From NCBI GenBank assembly GCA_001916715.1, contig MNSZ01000061.1:129598-193597 (forward strand): DNA of 64,000 nucleotides. The letters run 5' to 3'. The first letter of the stretch is position 1. Every line of letters begins with the position of its first letter. Source of the stretch: Firmicutes bacterium CAG:24053_14 (GTDB lineage: Bacteria; Bacillota; Clostridia; Oscillospirales; Oscillospiraceae). A program made the position numbers and the translations under genes. Shown here in pieces: positions 1 through 8,346 of this stretch. The notes under the pieces were generated by a model that was given only the letters and a program-made list of their open reading frames with translations, was not told the origin of the DNA and did no database searches.

Positions 1-2088
1 GGCAATGACAAGGATGCTGCCGCTTGTTACGAGCGTGGGCAGAGCGCCGTTGAGCGCAAGACGTATAGACTTGCGGCGCGAAACATTGCGCTGCCTCAGC
101 TCAAGATATCGGTTTGACACGACGATCGCGTAGTCGATATTCGCACCCATCTGTATCGCGCTGACGATCAGGTAGCCGACAAAAAAGATGGAGTTCTGCG
201 TAAAATACGATATCGAGAAGTTCAGCCAGATGCTGCCCTGAATGACCGCAATGAGCAGCACCGAAAGTCCTGCCGAGCGGAACACGAACATGATCACCAG
301 CACGACGAACACCGCCGACAGCACGCTGACCAGAATGTTATCCGTCGAGAACGAATCCTTCAGGTCGCGCGCGGCGGTAGCGTTGCCGGTGACGTAAACA
401 TCGTCGCCGTAGTAGCTGTCGGCAACACCGTGGATCTGCGAGATGAGCGCGTAGCTTTCGTCCGACTGCGTTGGCAGGTCGGAATAAACGAGCATGCGGC
501 TGTAGTGCTGACCCTGAAGCTGCGCCTTCGCGTCGGAAAGCTGGGCATACAGGCTCTCTATCATATCTATCTTGTCCTGAGGAAGCTCTATCGTGCCGCT
601 CTCGGCAACGTCATACAGGAACAAAAACAGGTCGATAAGCGGAATTTTATATTCGCGCATGTTGCTCTGCACCTGGTCGTAGTCGGCGTGGCGCGCGGCG
701 TAGTAGACGAAAAGCGCGCTCGCGCTCGTGTCGTCAAGCCCGGCAAGCTCGGAAAATTCGCCGATGGTCAGCTTATCGCCGAGGCGGTAGCCGTCCATGA
801 CCTCAACGGAGGCTATGCCGAGAACCGAGGTTACATGGTCAAGCTCCGCTATCTCGTCGAGCATCTTCGCCTGAGTCTCATAGTCGCCCGTCGGTACGAC
901 GAGCGCCATCATGTTATTGTTCCCAAATGTGTTTATGATCTGCTGATGCGCCTTTTGCGTTTCGTTCAGGCGCAGGGGGTAATCGTCGCTATAGTTATAC
1001 GAAAACGGGCACATGCTCGAAAAGAAGAACGCAGCCGCCGCGACACAGATGAAAACAGGCGGCACGAGCTTGTGCGTTTTCCACGCAAAGCGCCCGATGG
1101 CGTTTATGTTCGGCATGAAGCTGCGGTGCTTTGTTTTTTCTATCGCGCGGCTGAACATGAGCAGCAGCCCCGGCATGAGCAGGAACACCGTCAGCATCGA
1201 GATCAGTATGGATTTTATCAGCACCTTGCCGAGGTCGCCGCCGAGGCCGAACTGCATGAACGTCATCGCGACAAGGCCTCCGATGGTCGTCAGCGAGGAC
1301 GAGGCTATCTCGGGTATCGCCTTCGACAGCGCCTCCACCGCCGCGTCATACGGCTCAAAATACCGCCGCTCCTCGGCAAAGCGGTTGCACAGGATGATGG
1401 CGTAGTCGATCGCAAGAGCAAGCTGCAAAATGAGCGTTACGGAGTTTGCGACATATGATATCTCCGAGAACAGAAAGTTTGTTCCCTGCTGGATGGCCGC
1501 GGCCATTGCGAAGGTTATCAGCAGAACCGGCACCTCGGCATAGCTGCGCGAGGTAAGCAGCAGCAGGATTATGACCGTAACTACGCTCAGCGCGCCGATT
1601 ACGAGCATTTCGCCCAGCAGCGTGCTGCTGAAATCCGTGCCGACCTCGGTGTAGAGCTTCACGTTATCCGCGTCAAACCTCGCATCGACGAGCGACTTTA
1701 TCGCGTCAAGAGCCTGCGTGCATATCTCGTCGCTCGACGGTGCGGCAAAGCTCACGGAAATAAGAGCCGTCCCGGACTTGTAGTGATCCTGTGTATCATC
1801 GAAGCTTGCCTGGCGCACGCCGTCGATATTCTCTATATCTTGCGACAGCGCCTGCGCGTCGTCATACGAAATGTGCTCGATCATAAGCTCGGCCGTCGCG
1901 AAGGTGATAAACTCGCCGTCCATCGCCTTCAGGCCGCGCCGCGTCTCCGTTTCGGCAGGAAGAAACTGAAAAAGATCGTTTTGAACCGTCGTAAGGCGCA
2001 TCGTGTAGGCCGACATGCACGCGGCCGCGATGAAAAGCACGAGGATGATTTTTCTGCTGTCTATAATAAATTTGGCTAATTTGTGCAT
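1..2088 (-). CDS. MMPL/RND-family membrane exporter, partial (C-terminus beyond window)
   Basis: Read on the minus strand from ATG at 2088, the frame stays open for 696 codons to the window edge, so the C-terminus is missing. It starts MHKLAKFIIDSRKIILVLFI (a membrane anchor), followed by a large extracytoplasmic loop, a block of several membrane segments near residues 200-350, a second loop and the start of a second block. This duplicated layout is typical of MMPL (hydrophobe/amphiphile efflux) transporters, which export lipids or drugs using the proton gradient. The motif AIDYAIILCNRF in the first block and its counterpart NIDYAIVVSNRY in the second are the repeated TM4 signature. The SD GGGAG lies 7 nt upstream. 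It is divergent from the CDF gene. Substrate is unknown. Confidence 0.88.
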   Translation of the reverse strand, partial: MHKLAKFIIDSRKIILVLFIAAACMSAYTMRLTTVQNDLFQFLPAETETRRGLKAMDGEFITFATAELMIEHISYDDAQALSQDIENIDGVRQASFDDTQDHYKSGTALISVSFAAPSSDEICTQALDAIKSLVDARFDADNVKLYTEVGTDFSSTLLGEMLVIGALSVVTVIILLLLTSRSYAEVPVLLITFAMAAAIQQGTNFLFSEISYVANSVTLILQLALAIDYAIILCNRFAEERRYFEPYDAAVEALSKAIPEIASSSLTTIGGLVAMTFMQFGLGGDLGKVLIKSILISMLTVFLLMPGLLLMFSRAIEKTKHRSFMPNINAIGRFAWKTHKLVPPVFICVAAAAFFFSSMCPFSYNYSDDYPLRLNETQKAHQQIINTFGNNNMMALVVPTGDYETQAKMLDEIAELDHVTSVLGIASVEVMDGYRLGDKLTIGEFSELAGLDDTSASALFVYYAARHADYDQVQSNMREYKIPLIDLFLFLYDVAESGTIELPQDKIDMIESLYAQLSDAKAQLQGQHYSRMLVYSDLPTQSDESYALISQIHGVADSYYGDDVYVTGNATAARDLKDSFSTDNILVSVLSAVFVVLVIMFVFRSAGLSVLLIAVIQGSIWLNFSISYFTQNSIFFVGYLIVSAIQMGANIDYAIVVSNRYLELRQRNVSRRKSIRLALNGALPTLVTSGSILVIA

Positions 2089-2112
2089 CTGGTTCTCCCA
2101 CGAGTGATGTAT

Positions 2113-2147
2113 CTACATATTTTATTACATGTAGAAAAAAACATCAA
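2113..2147 (-). promoter_or_regulatory. Promoter and operator-like inverted repeat of the MMPL gene
   Basis: On the minus strand a -35 TTGATG (2142-2147) and a -10 TAAAAT (2119-2124) are 17 bp apart. The inverted repeat CTACAT-N10-ATGTAG (2113-2134) covers the -10 box. A repressor binding there would block polymerase, as TetR-family regulators commonly do for exporters. No regulator gene is adjacent inside the window. Confidence 0.5.
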
Positions 2148-2177
2148 GGGATTATTGTCAAGTTTTTATTAATTTCC

Positions 2178-2260
2178 TTGTGTTTGGGATAAAAGCATTA
2201 TATAATTCAGGTGCGCCGCAGGGGGCGCAAAACAAATATCAAGGAGAGCGCGAAAGCGCT
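2178..2260 (+). promoter_or_regulatory. Promoter and structured leader of the CDF gene
   Basis: TTGTGT (2178-2183) and TATAAT (2201-2206) are 17 bp apart. The leader then has a 6-bp stem with arms TGCGCC/GGCGCA (2212-2229), an SD AAGGAG (2241-2246), and a perfect 5-bp hairpin with a GAAA loop (2247-2260). The only downstream ATG is 9 nt past this hairpin. The GTG at 2180 lies inside the -35 box and cannot be the start. Confidence 0.55.
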
Positions 2261-2269
2261 GCCGAAAAA

Positions 2270-3439
2270 ATGGTTAAGCTGTTATCAAAACTGTTCATAA
2301 AAAATCCGACGGAGTACGCCGATCCGCTTGTGCGCAAGGCTTACGGAACGCTGTGCAGCCTGCTGGGGATATTCCTCAACGTGCTGCTGTTTGCCGGCAA
2401 GTATGCCGCCGGCGCGATATCCGGCTCGATCGCCATAACCGCCGATGCGTTCAACAACCTCTCCGACGCCGGCGCGTCGGCGATATCGCTGCTGGGCTTC
2501 CGGCTTTCGGGCAAAAAGCCCGACCCCGACCACCCCTTCGGCCACGGCAGGATAGAATACATCTCCGGCCTTGCGGTCGCGGCACTGATCGTTGTCATGG
2601 GCGTTGAGCTGCTGATAAGCTCGGTCGATAAGATACTCAGCCCCGAGCCGGTCGAGGTCGGCCTGCTCCCGGCGGCGATACTGCTCGCGTCGATCCTCGT
2701 CAAGCTGTACATGTTTGCGTATAATTGCAGCGTCGGCAAAAAGATCTCGTCCTCGGCCATGGCCGCCACGGGTGCGGACAGCCTGTCCGACTCGGTCGCG
2801 ACGGCGGTCGTGCTGCTTTCAATGGGCGTAAGCTGGCTGTTCAAGGTCAATATCGACGGCTGGGCAGGCGCGGCGGTCGCGGTGTTCATCCTCTTTGCCG
2901 GCTACGGCGTTGCAAAGGACACACTCTCGCCGCTGCTCGGTCAGGCGCCCGATCCGGAGCTTGTCAAAAGCATCGAGGAGATAGTCATGAGCTCGGACGC
3001 CGTCATCGGCATGCACGACCTCGTTGTTCACGACTACGGTCCGGGCAGAATGATGATCTCTCTGCACGCCGAGGTGGACGGCCGCGGCGATATCTTCCAG
3101 CTGCATGACAGCATCGACACCGTCGAGCGCGAGCTGAAAAGCGCGCTCGGCTGCGACGCGACGATCCACATGGACCCCGTCGAGACCGACAACGAGCAGG
3201 TAAACGCCGAACGCGCCGCGCTTGAGGAGGCGCTTAAGGGCATTGACGGGCTGCGCGGCATTCACGATTTCCGCATGGTCATGGGCCCGAGCCACACAAA
3301 CCTTATCTTCGACGTCGTTATGGACACCGGCTGCGGCAAAACGCCAGAGCAGTTCCGCGATATCATCTGCCGCACCGTCGAGGAAAAGCTCCCCGGCCAC
3401 TTCGCCGTCGTCACCGTCGATACCTCCTTTGTCTTTTAG
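2270..3439 (+). CDS. Cation diffusion facilitator (CDF) metal exporter
   Basis: A 389-residue integral membrane protein of the CDF family, which exports Zn2+, Fe2+ or Mn2+ in exchange for protons. The membrane domain spans about residues 25-220. The metal-site motifs are visible: FNNLSD near the first helices and ADSLSDS in the fifth. A cytoplasmic domain of about 170 residues follows and looks like two CDF C-terminal modules, longer than the usual single module. ATG 2270 is chosen because the promoter overlaps every upstream start. The stop TAG (3437-3439) is formed by the end of a dispersed repeat, so the last residue F is repeat-derived. The specific metal cannot be told from sequence. Confidence 0.9.
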   Translation: MVKLLSKLFIKNPTEYADPLVRKAYGTLCSLLGIFLNVLLFAGKYAAGAISGSIAITADAFNNLSDAGASAISLLGFRLSGKKPDPDHPFGHGRIEYISGLAVAALIVVMGVELLISSVDKILSPEPVEVGLLPAAILLASILVKLYMFAYNCSVGKKISSSAMAATGADSLSDSVATAVVLLSMGVSWLFKVNIDGWAGAAVAVFILFAGYGVAKDTLSPLLGQAPDPELVKSIEEIVMSSDAVIGMHDLVVHDYGPGRMMISLHAEVDGRGDIFQLHDSIDTVERELKSALGCDATIHMDPVETDNEQVNAERAALEEALKGIDGLRGIHDFRMVMGPSHTNLIFDVVMDTGCGKTPEQFRDIICRTVEEKLPGHFAVVTVDTSFVF

Positions 3440-4227
3440 AGGCGCATTGGGGCACCTACCAATACGGTTATCTCTGGTTGCCCGGTGTCGAATTTACCGG
3501 CGAAACCGTAAAACTCTCGCGTAACGCAAGTGCGGTGCGGAGTTTTTGCCGCCCGGTGTCGAAATTACCGACCAAACCATGGTTGCCTCGCGCTACGTTA
3601 GTACGTTGCTGAATTTTGCACCGCGCCCCATTGGCTCACCTGCAAGGGGAGCAGGCAGCTTTGCTGCCGTGGGGTTGAATAATACCTATTCACTATTACC
3701 TATTACCTCTTCACTGCGGCCGCAGCCGCTTGTAGGGAACGGATTTATCCGTTCCGTCTGTACCGACCTTGCCTGCACAAAAACCATAGCTGTAGGGGCG
3801 ATCATTGATCGCCCGTTTTTCATATAGTGTTTGCCTGGCGGCAAATGATTAAAATAACACCTCATCCGTCACCAAGGTGACACCTTCCCCTCAAGCTACG
3901 CAGGGGAAGGCAAAAAAGGGACGGTCTGTGACCGTCCCGATGAATAATGAATGATGAATAATTAATAGTGAATAATTATGGTGTGCCTGCGGCACTTTTT
4001 TAATAGCGCCTTTACGCTGGTACCAATACAGTTTTTGCGGTTGCCCGACCGGTGGGTTCCGGCAAAACCGTGGCAAACGGAACGGATAAATCCGTTCCCT
4101 ACAAGGCTGCGGTGCAAAACTCAGCAGCGCACTAATGTATGGCGCGGCACGCAAGGTTTTGCCGGCAGTCTCGATACCGGGATACCGCAATATATGTATC
4201 CGTAGCTGCCTCAATGCGCCACTAAAA
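3434..4227. repeat. Dispersed inverted-end repeat, locus 1 (composite)
   Basis: Begins TTTTAGAGGCGCATTGGGGC, overlapping the CDF stop codon, and ends CAATGCGCCACTAAAA. A second left end starts near 3996. Cargo modules include the palindrome around GGAACGGATTTATCCGTTCC, a GGGGAGCAGGCAGC block, a CACCTTCCCCTCAAG hairpin and an AT-rich AATGAATAATGAATGATG stretch. No credible gene lies inside. Confidence 0.8.
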
Positions 4228-4448
4228 CCTATTTGGAGCATAGGAATGACGTTTTGGAGCGGACAGAGGGTGGTATATAAGCTAAAATGCATATCGTAAC
4301 CCCCATATGTATCTTCTTTGTCCGCAGGGCGGTCAGGTCTCCGCTCTGCGCGATATTGAATCACAGCCGAAAGGCATGGTTCTCCCTTCCCCTTTACCAT
4401 AGCAAAGTTCTATACTCCTTTTATCTTCACTTTATGCACACTTTGCGG
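4228..4448. other. Intergenic stretch without recognisable gene
   Basis: Between the repeat and the brnQ terminator. One minus-strand open frame starts at 4400 but has a poorly spaced SD (14 nt), runs into repeat sequence and resembles nothing known. I see no gene here. Confidence 0.5.
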
Positions 4449-4480
4449 CAAAGCCCCGGACAAGCTCCGGGGCTTTGTTG
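4449..4480. terminator. Hairpin, possible terminator
   Basis: A 12-bp GC-rich stem (CAAAGCCCCGGA paired with TCCGGGGCTTTG) with a short loop. The T-run on the plus side is weak. Confidence 0.5.
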
Positions 4481-4501
4481 TGCGCTGTTCAGGGCGGAAA
4501 C

Positions 4502-4530
4502 AAAAAAGCCACGAGCTTCGGCTCGTGGCT
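4502..4530 (-). terminator. Terminator of brnQ
   Basis: The stem GCCACGAGC/GCTCGTGGC is followed, on the minus strand, by a run of six T. It sits just past the brnQ stop. Confidence 0.85.
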
Positions 4531-4537
4531 TGGAATA

Positions 4538-5833
4538 TCAGATTTTTGCTTCCGCTTCGGACTTCCTGGGCTTGACGATTGCTGCAAGGCCGAGTGCGAG
4601 CAGGCCGAAGATGACGGCCGGAAGTATCCAGTACAGGCCCATGTCGTACAGGGGAAGATTCTCCATTGCGGGGACCTTGAACGCACACAGGATGCTCGCG
4701 CCAACTGCGCCGAGAGCCGCGCCGCGGCTGACATAGTCGTTTGCCTTGGGGATAATGAGCGAGATGAAGATAACGACCAGTGCCGGCGGATAAACGATGT
4801 CCAGCACTGGAGCCGCGATCGAAACGATGCGGTCAAGGCCGAGATTGGACGCAACGGCGCTGAACACACAGATAACGATGACGAATGCCTTGTAGGGCAC
4901 CTTCTCGCTGCACAGCTCGGTGAAGTAAGCTGCGGCGGAGCTGGTCAGACCGATGGCGGTGGTGACGCAGGCAAGACCCACGACGACGCCGAAGATGATC
5001 ATGCCGGCCTTGCCGAGCAGCGCCTCAACGATGGCCATAACAAGCTCTGCGCGGCCGATCTCAAGGCCGTACTGAGCCGAAACGGTAGCGCCGAGGTAGC
5101 ACAGGCCCATGTAAACGCCGAGCAGCAGCACACCTGCGAGGATAGCCGAGCCGGAGACGATCTTGAACTTCTGGCCGTTGGTGGTGTAGCCCTTGGAGGC
5201 GGCGCTCTGGAGGATTATGATGCCAAACGGCAGCGCTGCGAGCGCGTCCATGGTCTGGTAGCCGGCCTTGATGCCGCCGAGAATAACGTTGTCGGCGTTC
5301 GGGGTGAGGGATATCTCGCCGAGCGGCGTTGCAACGCCCTTGATTATGATGACCGCAAGGCCGATAAGCAGCAGCGGAGTGAGGATCGCGCCGACGATAT
5401 CGACGACGGCCGACTGGCGGATGCACAAAAACAGGATAATCGCGAAGAATATTATGGAGAACACAACGGAGGAAACGCCGCTGATGTTCGGAACGATTGC
5501 CATTTCAAAGGTGGTCGCAGCGGTGCGGGGGATCGCAACCATGGGACCGATGCACAGGATGAGCGCGCTCATGAGTATTGCGGCCGGGACCTTGCCCAGA
5601 CGCGCGGTGACGGCCTCGCTGCTGCCGACGCGCAGGAGCGCAAATACTGCGCACATTGCAAGACCGATGTCCGCAATGAAGTATGCCGAGAAGCCGCCGA
5701 GCCACTCGGGACCTGCCTCAACGCCGAGATACGGCGGAAAAATGACGTTGCCTGCGCCGAAAAACATCGCAAACAACGCAAAGCCGACGACGATAATGTC
5801 GCGGACAGTGTGGGGTTTGTTCTGAAGCTTCAT
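4538..5833 (-). CDS. brnQ: Branched-chain amino acid:cation symporter
   Basis: A 431-residue, twelve-helix transporter of the LIVCS family, which brings leucine, isoleucine and valine into the cell with Na+ or H+. The N-terminal block around GFALFAMFFGAGNVIFPP is the family hallmark, and length matches. ATG 5833 has SD AGAGG at good distance. It stands alone, divergent from the LysR-type regulator at 6130, which may control it; that link is inferred only from the layout. A strong terminator follows. Confidence 0.93.
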   Translation of the reverse strand: MKLQNKPHTVRDIIVVGFALFAMFFGAGNVIFPPYLGVEAGPEWLGGFSAYFIADIGLAMCAVFALLRVGSSEAVTARLGKVPAAILMSALILCIGPMVAIPRTAATTFEMAIVPNISGVSSVVFSIIFFAIILFLCIRQSAVVDIVGAILTPLLLIGLAVIIIKGVATPLGEISLTPNADNVILGGIKAGYQTMDALAALPFGIIILQSAASKGYTTNGQKFKIVSGSAILAGVLLLGVYMGLCYLGATVSAQYGLEIGRAELVMAIVEALLGKAGMIIFGVVVGLACVTTAIGLTSSAAAYFTELCSEKVPYKAFVIVICVFSAVASNLGLDRIVSIAAPVLDIVYPPALVVIFISLIIPKANDYVSRGAALGAVGASILCAFKVPAMENLPLYDMGLYWILPAVIFGLLALGLAAIVKPRKSEAEAKI

Positions 5834-6059
5834 TCAATTTTCCTCTTTCATCAATTGCTTTCTCATCTGCTGAGCAGCGCCTCCGTAAATACGCTGCACA
5901 CTGTTACACTTCAATCCAATGCGTTGAAAAATGTGAATAAAGGATATCATTTTTTTCATGATTGCGGAAATCACTCTTGTTCATCCCCATATTAAAAACT
6001 TTAATACTATGCACAAAATAATTTCATGTTACGCGTGATAAAATGTTAACCAAATGTTA

Positions 6060-6088
6060 TTGAATGTGTCGATTTGGCGTGTTATATT
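6060..6088 (+). promoter_or_regulatory. Promoter of the LysR-family gene
   Basis: TTGAAT (6060-6065) and TATATT (6083-6088) are 17 bp apart, about 40 nt upstream of the ATG. Confidence 0.5.
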
Positions 6089-6129
6089 TGCATGGCAATA
6101 ATTATAGATATAAGAAAGGTGTGAGCGTT

Positions 6130-6990
6130 ATGGATGACGGAAGACTGCGCGCAGTGCTGACAGCGGTCGATCGCGGCAGCTTCAGCAAGGCCGCGGCGGA
6201 GCTGGGCTACACGCAATCGGCAATGACGCATCTTGTGAATAATCTTGAAGCAGAGCTGGGCTGCACGCTGCTCAATCGCGGCAGTCACGGTGTCCGCCTT
6301 TCGGAGGAGGGAGAGCAGCTTCTTCCTTATATAAAGAGCGTTATCGATGCGTGCGACGCGCTGCGCCAGGAGGCCGCCGCGCAGAGCCGCACCCAGCGCC
6401 ACCAGCTCAGCCTCGGCTGCTTTGCGAGCATTGCGCGCTCCGCGCTGCCCCAGCTTTTGCAGGAATTCAAGGCGCTCTACCCCGATATCCAGATAGATGT
6501 GACCATCCGCGGCTATGAGATGCCGGCGCTTCTTCAAAAGGGCGAGGTGCAGCTTGCGCTCGTGGACGAGACCTGCGCCGAGGGCTTCGAGTGGATACCT
6601 CTTACGCGCGTTCCGCTTATCGCGGTCGTCCCCCCGACGTTTCGCTGGGAAAGGGAACGCATTTCCATCGGCAGGCTTCTGAAGGAGCCGTTTATCACCT
6701 GTCAGGAGCAGTATTCCGAAAAGTTGCTGCCGCCGGACGCAAAGCGCATCCAGGTCACGGCCTCGGACGATGCGGCGATCCTGTCCATGGTGTCGTGCGG
6801 CCTGGGAGTGTCGATCCTGTCGTCGCTCTCGCTTGCCGGATACGAGGGGCAGGTCAAAACCATACCGCTCGAGATACCCGTCGTCGTGCGCGTCGGCGTC
6901 GCGATCAAGTCGCTCGAGTCCGCCTCGACCTCCGCGCGCCGCTTCGTCAAGTTCCTCAAAAACCACTACGGTGTTTTAGAGGCGAATTGA
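6130..6990 (+). CDS. LysR-family transcriptional regulator
   Basis: 286 residues. Winged helix-turn-helix at about residues 1-60 (SFSKAAAELGYTQSAMTHLVNNLE), then a periplasmic-binding-like effector domain. Acts as a DNA-binding tetramer in the cytoplasm. ATG 6130 is preferred over GTG 6121 because the SD AAAGG would touch the latter. Divergent from brnQ, so it is a plausible brnQ regulator. The last residues LEAN and the TGA stop are encoded by the end of a dispersed repeat (from 6974), so the native C-terminus has been replaced or extended. Confidence 0.9.
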   Translation: MDDGRLRAVLTAVDRGSFSKAAAELGYTQSAMTHLVNNLEAELGCTLLNRGSHGVRLSEEGEQLLPYIKSVIDACDALRQEAAAQSRTQRHQLSLGCFASIARSALPQLLQEFKALYPDIQIDVTIRGYEMPALLQKGEVQLALVDETCAEGFEWIPLTRVPLIAVVPPTFRWERERISIGRLLKEPFITCQEQYSEKLLPPDAKRIQVTASDDAAILSMVSCGLGVSILSSLSLAGYEGQVKTIPLEIPVVVRVGVAIKSLESASTSARRFVKFLKNHYGVLEAN

Positions 6991-7288
6991 GGCACCTACC
7001 GATACGGTTATCTCCGGTGGCCCGGCAGCGCAGACTACGTCTGCGAAGTAATAAGTAAAAGGTAAAAGTGAAGAAGTTAGGTATTCGCCCAAAGGGCGAA
7101 TGAAATTCAAATCCGTGCCGTAGGCACACCACACCTATTCACTATTACCTATTACCTCTTCACTGCGACCAAAGGTCGCTCGTAGGGAACGGATTTATCC
7201 GTTCCGCTTGTCGTGGTTTGGTCGGCATCCACCGGTCGAGATACCGCAATAAATGTATCGGTATCAGCGTTAATGCGCAATTAAAAAA
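6974..7288. repeat. Dispersed inverted-end repeat, locus 2
   Basis: Left end TTTTAGAGGCGAATTGAGGC overlaps the LysR stop. Right end is TAATGCGCAATTAAAA. The cargo holds the GGAACGGATTTATCCGTTCC palindrome and an ATTCACTATTACCTATTACC stretch. Confidence 0.75.
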
Positions 7289-7342
7289 CCGCTTGCGGCA
7301 GATGAGGTGCTATCAAATTATCGCCGTCAGGCAAACATAATA

Positions 7343-7375
7343 AAAAGACGAGGCCAAAGCGGCCTCGCCTTTTTT
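7343..7375. terminator. Bidirectional terminator
   Basis: Stem CGAGGCC/GGCCTCG with an A-run before it and a T-run after it. It terminates the minus-strand gene at 7411-7929. Confidence 0.75.
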
Positions 7376-7410
7376 AATGGGGAGTATAAAGAAGGAGAAT
7401 TGTATCGAAA

Positions 7411-7929
7411 TCAGTGTCTGCCGTACTCGATCCTTGTGACCGAGACGACAAGTCCGGCGATGCCTGCAAGGGCAAGGACTGCGCAGACTGCCGTCCAGAC
7501 GGCTGCATCGTGATTGGCCGAGTCAAGATCCATACGGTATGCCTCGCCTGCTGCGGCGCAGATGCCGCCGTAGGTCGTAGCATAGGTATCCGTTCCGCTG
7601 AGCAGATATTTTACCTCGCGGTCGAGTGCGGCCGAGTCGGTGTTGTACTCTGCGATGGGCTTGAGTGCATCGGCCATGCGGCTGAGCGAATCGGCATCGT
7701 CGTCGGAAGTGCTCTGTACGCTTGCCTGATACACGTCGTTTTCAACACCCATCGAGGCGGCAAGCTCGGCTGCCGATTCCGCGCGGCTTATGAAATTCGA
7801 GTCGGCCGATACGCGCTCTACCTTCTGCGCCTCAACATTTGTAAAGCCGACTGCGGCCAGCAGGATGACAACTACGGATGCAATGGCTGTGATAACATAT
7901 AATGTGTTGTTTGATGACTTTGTTTTCAT
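7411..7929 (-). CDS. Hypothetical membrane-anchored protein with two membrane segments
   Basis: 172 residues and no family recognised. There is a membrane segment near residues 12-32 (YVITAIASVVVILLAAVGF), an extracytoplasmic helical region of about 110 residues rich in Ala, Ser, Asp and Glu, and a second segment near the C-terminus (AVWTAVCAVLALAGIAGLVV) ending in a short basic tail. The layout resembles small sensor or chemoreceptor-like membrane proteins without a signalling domain. ATG 7929 has SD AAAGGA; the frame extends 32 codons upstream without a better site. It is a single-gene unit ending in a terminator. Confidence 0.65.
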   Translation of the reverse strand: MKTKSSNNTLYVITAIASVVVILLAAVGFTNVEAQKVERVSADSNFISRAESAAELAASMGVENDVYQASVQSTSDDDADSLSRMADALKPIAEYNTDSAALDREVKYLLSGTDTYATTYGGICAAAGEAYRMDLDSANHDAAVWTAVCAVLALAGIAGLVVSVTRIEYGRH

Positions 7930-8060
7930 GATGCGATCCTTTCCGCTCTTAAAAGAGCTATCTTTATTCATTGACCACATAATAGACCCGAAGTTTATGT
8001 AATTCAACGTACAAATTTGCCTCAAGTGACAAGAAAATAGGCAATTGCATAAAAGTGCGT

Positions 8061-8093
8061 AAAAAAACAGCTGACGTGAAAATCACGTCAGCT
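8061..8093 (-). terminator. Terminator downstream of the ATP-grasp gene
   Basis: Perfect 11-bp stem AGCTGACGTGA/TCACGTCAGCT with a two-base AA loop. On the minus strand it is followed by seven T. Confidence 0.75.
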
Positions 8094-8098
8094 CAGCC

Positions 8099-8138
8099 TG
8101 TTGAAAAAGCCCAGCCGTTGCTGGACTTTTTCGACAGA
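8099..8138. terminator. Long palindromic terminator-like hairpin
   Basis: A 40-nt near-perfect palindrome centred on CCAGCCGTTGCTGG, with A5/T5 runs inside its arms. It could act in both directions. Confidence 0.55.
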
Positions 8139-8346
8139 CTGGGGTGATCAATGATCGCCCCTACGATTCTGTTTCGGCGCCGACCAAACCGTTACACATG
8201 GGCGAGCAATGATCGCCCCTATGGGTGCGGTGCAAAACTCAGCTCCGCACTAATGTGTGGCGGCAGTTTTACGGTTTGGTCAGCAACTTCGACACCGGGA
8301 TACCGGAGATGACCGTATCCGTAGCAGCCTCAATGCGCCTCTGAAA
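8139..8346. repeat. Dispersed inverted-end repeat, locus 3 (left end not clear)
   Basis: Two GGGCGATCATTGATCGCCC-type palindromes, then the right-hand inverted end TCAATGCGCCTCTGAAA, which encodes the last residues of the ATP-grasp protein on the minus strand. Confidence 0.65.

Noticed and set aside
430..1458. Long plus-strand open frame (342 residues)
   Set aside because: Lies antisense to the MMPL gene, which has full family motifs; the frame is Arg/His/Val-rich, as typical of GC-rich shadows.
2207..2269. Known metal riboswitch (yybP-ykoY or NiCo) in the CDF leader
   Set aside because: Too short and without the conserved loops of either class.
3891..4400. 169-residue minus-strand open frame with an SD-like AAGGAG
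   Set aside because: SD to ATG is 14 nt and most of the frame is translated repeat; no homology recognised.
4475..5995. 506-residue plus-strand open frame
   Set aside because: Antisense to brnQ; composition rich in Asp, Arg, Cys and Ala with no fold-like pattern and no SD.
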